A stretch of 64,000 nt of DNA, taken from assembly GCA_019321725.1 (NCBI GenBank), contig CM033124.1:2232001-2296000 (forward strand). Direction: 5' to 3'. The notes under the pieces were generated by a model. That model worked only from the letters and a program-made list of their open reading frames with translations, was not told where the DNA came from and made no database searches. Source of the DNA: Paulownia fortunei (lineage: Eukaryota > Streptophyta > Magnoliopsida > Lamiales > Paulowniaceae). Numbering within the stretch: the first letter of the stretch is position 1; every line of letters starts with the position of its first letter. Positions 25,332-34,600 of the stretch are shown piece by piece. The position numbers and the translations under genes are program-made.

Positions 25332-28300
25332 CTTAAATCATTTCTAGAGAATCAATTTTCACAAGAGAATTCTTTTTCTTTCTAACTTTTGTTATGATTT
25401 GTATATATATATACATATTTTCTTTAACTTTGTTTGCTTTTTAGGCTTTCTTTCTTTTCTTTTTTTTTTTTTTTTTTTTTCTTTTTTCTTTTTTTGGTTA
25501 AGTGGTGGATAATGGTAATTTGTGGCTATTGAAGTCGAACTTATCAGTTTTTCAAATAATCAAAATCTCTGTACAAAGTTTTTTTTTCTCATTCTCTTTT
25601 CTTGTTCTTTTCAAAATGGATGACATTATTCTAACTCTCAAGAAGTAATTTTCTTTTCTTCCTAAAATTACAAATTTGTCACAAATGTGCTTAATCGACT
25701 TGCAACACAAGGTTTCGTTCCTTAGGAATGGTTTTTAAAAATCAAGAAGAAAAAATTCAATTCATTATGGATTGATCGAGTAAAGAGTCTTTAAATGGCA
25801 TTATATTGACTCTTGAGACACATTCATGTAGATTAGTACATCGTGCAATTCTTGATTTATGAAATTAAAATACGAGCATTATAGTCTTATGAATCTGACA
25901 TTAAAATATCATGTTTGCTACTTTATAAGAAAACTGGATGTGAAGCATATTCTCAACCCATTGGAATTATATTTAAGCCGTTACTGGATGTAAAACTAGA
26001 GAAAGATATGAGTCACAGTCACAACTACATTTACATTCATGTGTAAGTAGCTAATTTTCAAATTTTGTATCCATATTTTCAATTTTTTTGACAAAAGAAA
26101 AAGATATGCAATAAATGCATTCACTATTCACACCTCAATAAATAGCACCATACTTATTCTATTTTCTCACAACTCAGTTTCAAAAAAAGAAAAAAAGAAA
26201 AAAAAATGGAAGTCTCTTCCACTGGTGAGTTCAATTGTATTTGTGTATTTTGTGGAACCAATCCAGGAAAAAAAATATGAGTTTATAGGGGCAACCAATA
26301 ACCTTGGTAGAACTTTAGCAGAAAGAAAAATTCATTTAGTGTATAGGGGAGATAATCTAATGTTAATAAGGAGTGTTGCTACTTCTGTTCATGCAGAAGA
26401 AGTCAAAGTTTTTGGAGTGATCCCAAAACCTTTAACAATATAGAATATCACAGGTATGATCATCAGAGATGAGCTAAAAGTATCATATATTCAGGCCAAA
26501 ATGCCTAATATATTAAATAATATAAATGCATTCATCACTCTACGTGATGATTTTGGTACACTGGAGGAATTATTCCAAGTTGTCTCTCGAGCACAACTCA
26601 ACATTAACCAGAAACTTGGTTTCTTCGATAGCTTACTATCATTTGTAGATTATGCTATACAAAAAGGTTTTATTTCACCATTTGTAAGACGAATTTTCAT
26701 TTCTACTCCAACAATAGACCAACTGATTGATCAACTTCTGGCATATGTACCATAACATGATCCAACCTTGGCTCGTATGGATTGGTCTAACAGGGACAAT
26801 GGTCGAATATACAAAATGAGTTTGACTCTCAGCCTATGAAATTCATCCTTAATGGTTTCAATTAATAGTGTATATATTGTGTTATTTCAATTTTATTTTT
26901 CAATAAGTCACATTTTAGGTAATATTTTCTAAACTCTACTTTTCTATCTATTTTTAACATTGGAAATAATATCTTGATTAGGTTGGAAGAGGGGATAGTT
27001 GATATCATATCTTGTGTGTTTTTCTAACTTTTTTTTTAAAGTTCAAGCGTGTTTTCTCGTAAGTCCGTTGAAATCATGAAAAAATAGTGGTAGAGTAAAG
27101 GGTAACTTTAATACTTTTGAGATGTACCCCCTATTTTTTTCTTTTTGCATAACATGACAAGTTTGTTAAGTTTTTAACAAAAGTTTGTGAATTGTCAATT
27201 TTTTTTAGTCGTAGATGTTCTTCCAACTTTAATAATTAAAATTAAATATGAATAATGTGGTTTGATTGATGATGGACATTGTTTTGGACTTTGATGTAAT
27301 TTGCTGGTTAATATTTTTTGTGATAATTATATTTAAATCCTTTTTCACAATTAGGTATGTTATTTGGTGTAAAGACAAGCATGTCAAAATTGGTAGTTCT
27401 TTTGCCCTTGCTTTAATCATCAATTAGATTTTCAATAGTAGGAGTTGAGTGTTAGAACTTTTTCTTTTAGTTTGTCGAGGTGAATAACTGATTGAGCACC
27501 ATTTGAAAAATAATTTAAGACATTAGGTTTTCTAGCACCATGGCCAAATCAGCTTGTTCCACATGCCATGTTCCAAGAGAACATCCCCTATAGTGAGCTA
27601 TTTTGAACCTTTTAATAAATAAGTATTTTTTTGTGGTAACTATATTTTCTTACATAGCCTAAATACACTAGTATCATATCATTATTCTAAAAATAATTTA
27701 GAGCTTAAGAGACACTTCATTGACAATGTGATCTTACAAAAGAAATTTGATTTTGAATGAAAAATAAGTATGGGGGAGTTTCTCATCTAAAAAAAATAAA
27801 ATAAAAATTGCACAGTGTTAAAAAAATTACAAGTTGCAACTAAAAATAAGATGTTGCAAAATCAATAAGAACGATGAAGAGGGGTCCAATTCAATATCAA
27901 TAGGCCCTGGTATTGAAATTCGTGAAGTATGCGAATTCTTCATTGATAAACTCTATGTTTCTAATCTCATGAAGTTTTTAAAATCTTTGTTGCATCCTAT
28001 TTATTATTTATTAGCCACATCACTACCCTTTGGCCCTATTAAAATCTTTGTTGAAAACTTTTTGATTTTGTATAATGTCTTTAGTGTAATGGAGATTTGT
28101 AACAAATGAAGAGGGTATGATGTTTAACTCTTTCATTAGAGATTGAGTGATGATTTTAGTAAGGTTATATGAGATTTCACTTGGTTGAAGCAGCAGTTTC
28201 GTTATTATTGATATTAACTATTCACACACACTTTGAGTATGTTTATTGTGGAAATATATTAACTTTTGGATGATTAAGGGTTAGATTCAATTATTTGGTT

Positions 28301-28455
28301 TCATTTCTATATTACTTTGTTGCTTCCTGATAATAATGGTTGGAAGTCAGTTATTATAGGTATTTATGGGTGTCATCGTTGAAAACTCTCACAAGACTAT
28401 AACTCATCTTCTATAAGTCATCTAAGAGTTTAAAGGCTTGTTGTGTAAGGGAATT
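25332..28455 (+). other. Internal 3' region of Athila element 1 around the LOG copy
   Basis: Non-coding by eye apart from the LOG pseudogene. It includes a long pyrimidine run (25,450-25,495) just after the integrase, AT-rich sequence, and a 91-codon ORF (27,834-28,109) without recognised motifs that might be a remnant of an env-like region but cannot be assigned. The polypurine tract before the 3' LTR is probably GTAAGGGAATT (28,445-28,455). Confidence 0.5.
26206..26839 (+). pseudogene. LOG-like cytokinin riboside 5'-monophosphate phosphoribohydrolase, intronless broken copy inside Athila
   Basis: From ATG 26,206 the frame reads MEVSSTGEFNCICVFCGTNP, then shifts by one at an eight-A run (26,268-26,275) into KYEFIGATNNLGRTLAERKI, HLVYRGDNLMLI and VKVFGVIPKPLTI. 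A TAG follows, and the reading resumes with DELKVSYIQAKMPNILNN, FITLRDDFGTLEELFQVVSR, AQLNINQ, FFDSLLSFVDYAIQKGFISP, RRIFISTPTIDQLIDQLLAY, a TAA, and HDPTLARMDWSNRDNGR, ending at TGA 26,837. Line-up with plant LOG proteins covers essentially the full length with no introns, although plant LOG genes have several. Active LOGs need GGGxxGLMG and PGGxGTxxE; here these read RGDNLMLIR and RDDFGTLEE, and a short piece after NINQK is missing. It cannot make active enzyme. It lies between the integrase and 3' LTR of Athila element 1, in the same orientation. Confidence 0.88.
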
Positions 28456-29947
28456 TGATAAGTGCATATTTTGATATATTTTTATATCAAATTCTTTCTA
28501 CTTTCCTTACTTTATTATTGTTAATATTATAGTTTTATTAATATTTTGTGTTAGAGAATCAATGAACAAAAAGAAATAAAAAATAATCAATATGAAACCA
28601 ATGAAGACAACATCTTTTGTAAGCAAATTGGGATATAATATTTCATTGGATCAAAGAAGCATCACAATTAAAAAAAAAATATCATTTGCAAGAAATCACT
28701 TTGACATTACAAGTTATTGTTGGACTTGAGCAGTTTTTGTATTTTGGGCATAACTCTATGTTTAAAAGCCCTATGGACCTGAATCTTACTTTATTTAAAA
28801 GTCAAGAGATAGAAATATATCTTTATTATTGAAAACTCAGCTCAATTCAACATAGATTAAAGTAGAAAATTCGTTCAAATGGGTATATTGGAAAGAACCT
28901 GCTATGTTGATACATCTCTTTAACCAAGCATAGCTTTCTCTCTAGTGGTTGGAATTATATGATTTAAGTTGAAAAATAAAACTAACTAATAAATACACAA
29001 TTTTCATGTTGATTACTTTTCCAAAATCAACTAATTTTATAGAGAAAAATATGTAACAAAATTTGAAACTGAAAAGAACATATGAATTTATAGCATATTT
29101 AAAGTGCATTTGGAGTGAATTTGAAAATGTCAATTTAAATACTTTTATACTATAAATATGGGCTTTTTGATAGTATTCAACACATACAAAAGCCCTTAGA
29201 GGGGGAAATAAAGTTTTACTGTTGTCTTTTTTAAGCTAAATTTTTTAATAGGAATGTAAATTTTCTAATATTAATTGAAATGTATTATCTTATTTTTCTT
29301 CTATTTTTAGTCCTTTCTACTTTTATTATATCTTTCAAAATTTCATTTAGTTTAGGAGAAAAGGTTAACCTCTTGTTGTATTATTGTATTTAGGAGAAAA
29401 TGTAATTCTTAATCTATGTATCACCAATAGTAGAATAAATATTTAGTTTCATTTAACTTATTATTCGGCTCTACTCCAGTGACTGCTAATGTGAAACCTT
29501 GATTGTTATAGACAAAGGTGTGCATAAATACTTAATTTTATAAATAAGTATTAACGTTAAAACCCTTCTTATTTAATAGTGATTCTTGATTTTTGTATCA
29601 CTAATAATACAACAAATACTTGGATTCATTTAACTTATTGTACAATTCTATTACACCGACTGCTAACGTGAAATATTGATTTATTGTAGACAAAGGTGTG
29701 CATAAATACTTGATCACATAGATAAGAAATAATAAATAATCGTTTATCTATTCAAACTCAAGAGTGGATATCTAATCCTCAATATTTTTATTATTTTAAT
29801 TTTTTAGTTATAGCATAAATATTTTTTTATAATTTAAACCACATTAAAAAATTTCAAATAATTTTTCTGTGAATCGACCTCGAACTTCCAAAAAATTTAT
29901 TATTTGACACAAACTACACTTGAATTTGCAATGTTAAAGTTGTAGCA
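28456..29947 (+). repeat. 3' LTR of Athila element 1
   Basis: 1,492 bp. Starts TGATAAGTGCATATTTTGAT and ends AAAGTTGTAGCA. It aligns with the 5' LTR through its length with several deletions (about 260 bp shorter) and also carries two of the ~176-bp internal repeats (29,400-29,730). Confidence 0.87.
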
Positions 29948-30039
29948 AGTATCGGAGTGACCACATTGGACAACCCTAGCGCCACTAACGATTATTTTGT
30001 TGAGCTAATTGGTGAAGATAAATGGTAGCTGTTGTTGAG
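29948..30039 (+). repeat. 3' LTR of the Tat element, second segment
   Basis: Resumes the Tat LTR after the Athila: CGGAGTGACCACATTGG, CTAGCGCCACTAACGATTAT and GGTAGCTGTTGTTGAG correspond to 8,878-8,964 of the 5' LTR. About 16 bp at the junction are missing relative to the 5' LTR. Confidence 0.82.
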
Positions 30040-30287
30040 TGATAATTCTTTAAAGAATGCTAATTGGAATATATAATAAAACACATATTGGAATTCATAA
30101 TCCAAATACTACTTTTGAGGACAATTTTACAAACATATTAAAAAAAATATATATATATTTTTATCTAAAACTCCATATTCAATCAAATTGAATACATAAT
30201 ATTGCATAATATTGTAATGGAGTAATAACAAAAAATTTATTGCGACTCTTAAACGGCTGAATATATTGTCGAAATAAAGTGAATGAA

Positions 30288-30631
30288 AGCCCTTAGGGCA
30301 CAAGTCAACTGGTGGATCAATCAACATATTTCTCGCTTCCAACGGTAGGGTAGGGGTTCGAATTCTAGTGGGAACCTGCGTCTGAATTTTGGTATGAAGC
30401 AATCATTGTGCTGTCAGTGGGACCCTACGGTCGGAGTTTGATATGGAACAATCATTTTGGAGACGGTTCTTTGTGCGCAAAAGTATACAATTATGGGGGG
30501 AACTTGTAATTCACTTGAGACATATTCCACGATTTACCTCCTCCTAAGTGTTTGCGCAAATGGTTAGAAGGTTCAGATTTGACTGGTGTAGGCCAAGAAT
30601 TTGGGTAAAAAAAGAAAGAAAAAAAGAAGAA
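30288..30631 (+). mobile_element. tRNA-derived SINE with perfect 17-bp TSD
   Basis: Flanked by an exact 17-bp direct repeat, GAAATAAAGTGAATGAA, at 30,271-30,287 and 30,632-30,648. The 5' end has a pol III A-box-like stretch (GGGCACAAGTCAACTGG, 30,296-30,312) and a clear B box, GGTTCGAATTC, at 30,355-30,365. The 3' end is A-rich (from 30,607: AAAAAAAGAAAGAAAAAAAG). Length is 344 bp including the tail. This is the structure of a retroposed plant SINE. The perfect duplication suggests a recent insertion. The family was not identified. Confidence 0.88.
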
Positions 30632-31370
30632 GAAATAAAGTGAATGAACACTAGACTAATGGGAATGATGATAGGTCTCATGCTTGAACTTTGTATGAAC
30701 CACTTAAAATTGACAAGCTCCATGTTTAATTAAAAAGGAAAATAATTAGATTATGAACAATGTAAAAGGGTTGAACCCTGAATTTGGTTAAGCTTAAGCT
30801 TAATAAATATTTAAATCAAACCTCCTCAACAAATTTGTCATCTAGGTTAGCAATTGATAAAGGCCTATTTTTTCAGAATATTATAAATAAAATAAAATCA
30901 AAATACCCCCAAGATATTGTGAAATTGTAGAAAACCATAACATGCAGTAACATTTTCTAATAAGAAAACATTACAGGATTAACATTTTCATCATTTTATT
31001 TATGTTTCTATAGAAAACATTAAAGGGGTAACGTTTTCATCAAAAAAAAAAATGTTAATAATTTTTATAGAAAACGTTTAAGGAGGGTAAGGTCGTCACC
31101 CAAATTTTTTGTTAATATATTCTTTGAAAAATATTTCACACATTGATGTTTTCACCAAAAATATCTTTTTTTAATAATTTCTAAAGAAACGTTAAGTGGG
31201 GTAACGTTTTCCTTCAAATTATTTTTTAAAAAAAAATAATAAAAAGAAAACTTTATCACTTGTAACGTTTTTCTTATATCATTTTAATAAAAAAAATATA
31301 ATAACATTCCTTAGGCACATTAACAAATTCACAAAATATAATTTTTTATTTTTTTTTTTGGGTTGGAAGC

Positions 31371-31404
31371 GGGGGGGGGGGGGGGGGGGGGGGGGGGGCG
31401 GGGG
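31371..31404. repeat. 28-base G homopolymer plus G-rich tail
   Basis: An uninterrupted run of 28 G (31,371-31,398), then C and GGGGG, at the boundary between the left inverted arm and the GC-richer insert of the long-TIR element. Such a run is exceptional in this AT-rich context. It forms a strong G-quadruplex candidate and is error-prone for sequencing. Confidence 0.95.
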
Positions 31405-31625
31405 AGAATGCAGTGCTTCACAATTGCGAGCCACCACAACCTGAGTCCTTGTCACAGCCTCACATGACAAAGCACGATCCCCCTTTTCAGGCTTTACTTT
31501 TTCCATTAATGCTTTCAAGGACACAATCCTTTCACGTTGTGTCGTCGAATCCCAAATTTGAAAAAAACAAAACAGCACGGATTGTCTCGCTCACCTTGCC
31601 TCAGTGACATTAATGATCGTACAGT
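31405..31625. other. GC-richer block of unknown origin inside the long-TIR element
   Basis: A 200-bp block of complex sequence, far less AT-rich than its surroundings. On the minus strand it can be read as IWDSTTQRERIVSLKALMEK, VKPEKGDRALSCEAVTRTQV and VVARNCEALHS, preceded by AG-like and followed by poly-C. That reading looks protein-like but was not recognised. The poly-proline that follows is only the G run read in reverse. It could be a captured exon fragment (Pack-MULE style) or native element sequence. Confidence 0.45.
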
Positions 31626-34600
31626 CGGATCACAAATCCCTATATTTGACATAGTCAATTTTTTTTATTTAATTTTTATACATCAGTATCTCAAATTGAT
31701 CGAATTAATTTTTTCACTTTTAAACATCCGTAACAAGTTAAAAAAAAAAATTGCGAACTATATTTTAATTAATAAGCAACGCACAATTAAATTTTTTTAT
31801 ATTACATTCAATTCCTTCGTAAGCATATGGGCTTTATATATTGTATTATTTCTTATAATATGCCCTTTTACATTATATTACATTTTTTTAGAAACAGAGG
31901 TAGTTGGTTCTTTTATACCTACGATGTCCATCTCCAATCATCTCAACATAAATGAGGATATTTATAAGCCAATCAATTGGGGATTATTCTCCATTTGCTT
32001 CATACCAGTCGGCTATGTATCACATTTGAAATTCAATGTCTCTCATATTCCATTTTTAGAAAAAACATTGGGGTATCGATATTATGTACAATCAATTTTT
32101 TTATTGAGTCGGCCAAACACATATGCAGATAATTCACAAACTGATGAAATATCATAATATTTTGATACTACTGTATAGACTAAACTACCAAACATTACTG
32201 AATATTGTATATGATTTGTGCTAATCGATTACTCTATTCATTTGTATAATAATTTTTTTAATCTTTGCATTAGTTTTTGTTTAGATATTTTATAAGACTT
32301 GTAATTAATTTTATAATAATTCAAAAAGATGCTATATTCATAAATAATTATATATCATATATTTATTAAAAAAATTAAAAGCATCCAATATTTTTATATA
32401 ACATATTTATAAATCTATATATTTATATATAAATATATGTATTTATTTATTTAAAAATATATCTTTTATGAACTTGTTACCACACCTAACGAAATATATT
32501 TATATTTTTTATAAAATAATAAAAGGAAAATGTTTCGGGGGTAAGGTTTTGTTTTTATCATTTTAAAAATATTAATTTAAAAGAAAAACTTTCTTTAAAA
32601 ATTATTAATATAATTATTTGGTGAGAACGTTAATGTGTGTAACATTTTCGAAAGAAAACTAAAAAAAATGGGTGAAAACATTACCCACTTAACATTTTCT
32701 ATAGAAACTATTCTTAAAAAAAATTGGTGGAAATGTTACCACTTGACGTCTTTTATATATATATATATATATATATATTTGGTGGAAACGTTGCTCCCTT
32801 TAAGTTTTCTATAGAAACTTAAAAAGAAAATCAATAAAAACATTAATGCGTATAATGTTTTCTTATTAAAAAATGCTATTGCCTATAACAGTTTGCTATA
32901 GTTTCACAATCCCTTTTAATTGGTGGGTATTTTGAATTTTTTTTTATAATATTCTAAAAAAAAAAAAAAAACTAATTGGCAAAGTTGATCCTCCAAATAA
33001 TTTAGATCCACGATATTGACATAACATCACATACACCACATAGCAACCCTGACACGGAACACAATACCTTTTGCAAATTTTAAATTGTGACGTATTCCAT
33101 CCGAATGTCTACCATTTATCAATGTTTTTATAACGCATAAATATTCGTGTAAATTATTATGCATGTAATCTGTAATAGGTCTAAGTCAATGCTAGCAGAA
33201 GGGCATTGTCCGAATCCATTCATAAAGTGACACGTGTCATGGCTAAATATTTTTTTTTATTAAAAACAAACTCAACTATTTCTTAATCATGGTGTATCTA
33301 AATATTCATTGTTTGCGAGTACAAAGAAAAAAAAACTTTATGTCTGTGATGGTATTGGAATAGAACTACTATGAACTACAACTTTAAGGAAGGGGAGTTC
33401 TGACATAAATAAAGAATATGGTAAGAAATTTGTGATGAATGTTTGAAAATGGTGCAAGCTAGAAACTTGTTTAAAAACGTTTGACAAGTTCATTTTGTTA
33501 TTGTTAATATTGATTACATAATTCTATGTCCATTTACCCTTTAGCTTATCCACCATGTAGGAAGAGGCTGATCCAAATTTGTGCAGAAGAATGTGCATTT
33601 TACATTCTAAGAGTATCTTAAAGGCTAATACGCACTTATAGTTGTCAATAGGTTTAGAGGCCATTTTGTTTTTATTTCCAAACTCAATTTTATATTTTAA
33701 TTTTTTTCAAGGTTGAAAATATATTTACTAGATTTTCGTATACAAATAAAAATTCAATTGGATTTAACATGTTTATAAATATACCAACTAAGAATCCAAA
33801 TTTGTGACCGATTAAGAATTCAAATTTGATTATAAATGCTCGTATATAAATAACATGCACCATATCACATGAGAACACAATATTTACTGAAACACTTATA
33901 AATACTTCGTTTTCTTGTGTGGAATTCATTGTATCTATGCTACTTTCACTTTACTATAGGATTTTTTTCGTTCTAATTTTGACTTAACTTGAACATAAGA
34001 AAGTTATTGTCGACGCCTTTAACGATTTTTTCGTGATGCAGGTAGGAGCATGTGTATTTGCAGAGAAATTGGTTCTCGCCGACCTGAAAAATACATGAAC
34101 GCTTCACTTCATATAGAAGAATTAGCGATTTTACCCTAGACCAGAGGTTAGCTACATCAAAAATTCATACTAACATTTTACATTTATGTAAAAGGAGCGA
34201 ATTAAAATTATAAATTGGAACGAGTTATGCCAGATTGAATTTGAATCACTGCTAGGACTTCTTTTATTGTTGGATCCATTGAACCTTTTAGACCACTAGA
34301 CTATCCCAATTATTATTGGATCCATCTTTTATTCATCGAATCATTTATGATAATATTTTCGTTTCTATTTCTAAGTTGCAACTAAAAACCATTTTCTATA
34401 TGATAACTATAATTTATGGTATTATCTCTTTTTTAAAAATGAAAAATCTTAATAAAATCATCTCTAAAAAGTGAATATTTTAACATGATTAACTTTGTTC
34501 AAAACCAACAAAGAAAGGGTAGGAAAAGTAATGCACATAGTGATGATAGAAGTGGGCAAAAGGAGGAAATTAATGATGTTTTTCTTAGAGTCAATGGATT

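Larger units (their letters stand above)
18368..29947 (+). mobile_element. Athila-lineage Ty3/gypsy element 1, nested in the Tat 3' LTR
   Basis: LTRs at 18,368-20,120 and 28,456-29,947 start TGATAAGTGCATATTTT and end GTTGTARCA. Directly after the 5' LTR lies a decayed form of the aspartate-tRNA primer site typical of Athila (TGGAGTTGTTGTCAGGGA, 20,127-20,144). Gag, protease, RT, RNase H and integrase follow in gypsy order. The left flank is the Tat 3' LTR and the right flank resumes the same LTR (CGGAGTGACC, then CTAGCGCCACTAACGA). The 5-bp flanks (ATCGT and AGTAT) do not match exactly, so the target duplication has decayed or been altered. Coding frames are broken throughout. Confidence 0.9.
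8378..30039 (+). mobile_element. Tat-lineage Ty3/gypsy LTR retrotransposon, decayed, split by nested insertions
   Basis: LTRs at 8,378-8,964 and 17,895-18,367 plus 29,948-30,039 bracket gag, protease, RT, two RNase H-like regions, integrase and a 3' antisense ORF region. The additional RNase H-like domain (13,595-13,930) after the RT/RNase H, with the 3' antisense coding region, points to the Tat lineage. Removing the nested Athila (11.6 kb) and the hAT (1.0 kb) leaves about 9.1 kb, which is ordinary for Tat. The coding frames carry dozens of stops, so the copy is dead. No convincing 5-bp target duplication was found, and the exact LTR 3' end is uncertain by about 10 bp because it does not end in the usual CA. 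Confidence 0.85.
30863..32973. mobile_element. Long-TIR element (MULE or foldback type) with a captured-looking insert
   Basis: The left arm (about 30,871-31,290) and the reverse complement of the right arm (about 32,510-32,965) align: both start TTTTTTNAGAATATTATAAA, then TCAAAATACCC, ATTGTGAAA, TAATAAGAAAACATTA, and repeated TTTCTATAGAAAAC.TTAA..GG.TAACGTTTTC units. The arms contain several such sub-repeats of about 75-90 bp, like foldback elements. Flanks AATTGATAAAG (30,852-30,862) and AATTGGCAAAG (32,974-32,984) match at 9 of 11 positions, compatible with a Mutator-type 9-11 bp TSD. The centre has no transposase. Superfamily assignment is inference. Confidence 0.72.

Noticed and set aside
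27834..28109. env-like gene of Athila element 1
   Set aside because: The 91-codon ORF has no signal peptide, transmembrane anchor pattern or recognised env motif that would justify the name.
30355..30365. tRNA gene suggested by the B box GGTTCGAATTC
   Set aside because: No cloverleaf with an anticodon arm or acceptor pairing could be drawn. The TSD and A-rich tail show a SINE.
31279..31578. Poly-proline protein on the minus strand
   Set aside because: The proline run is only the 28-G homopolymer read in reverse.
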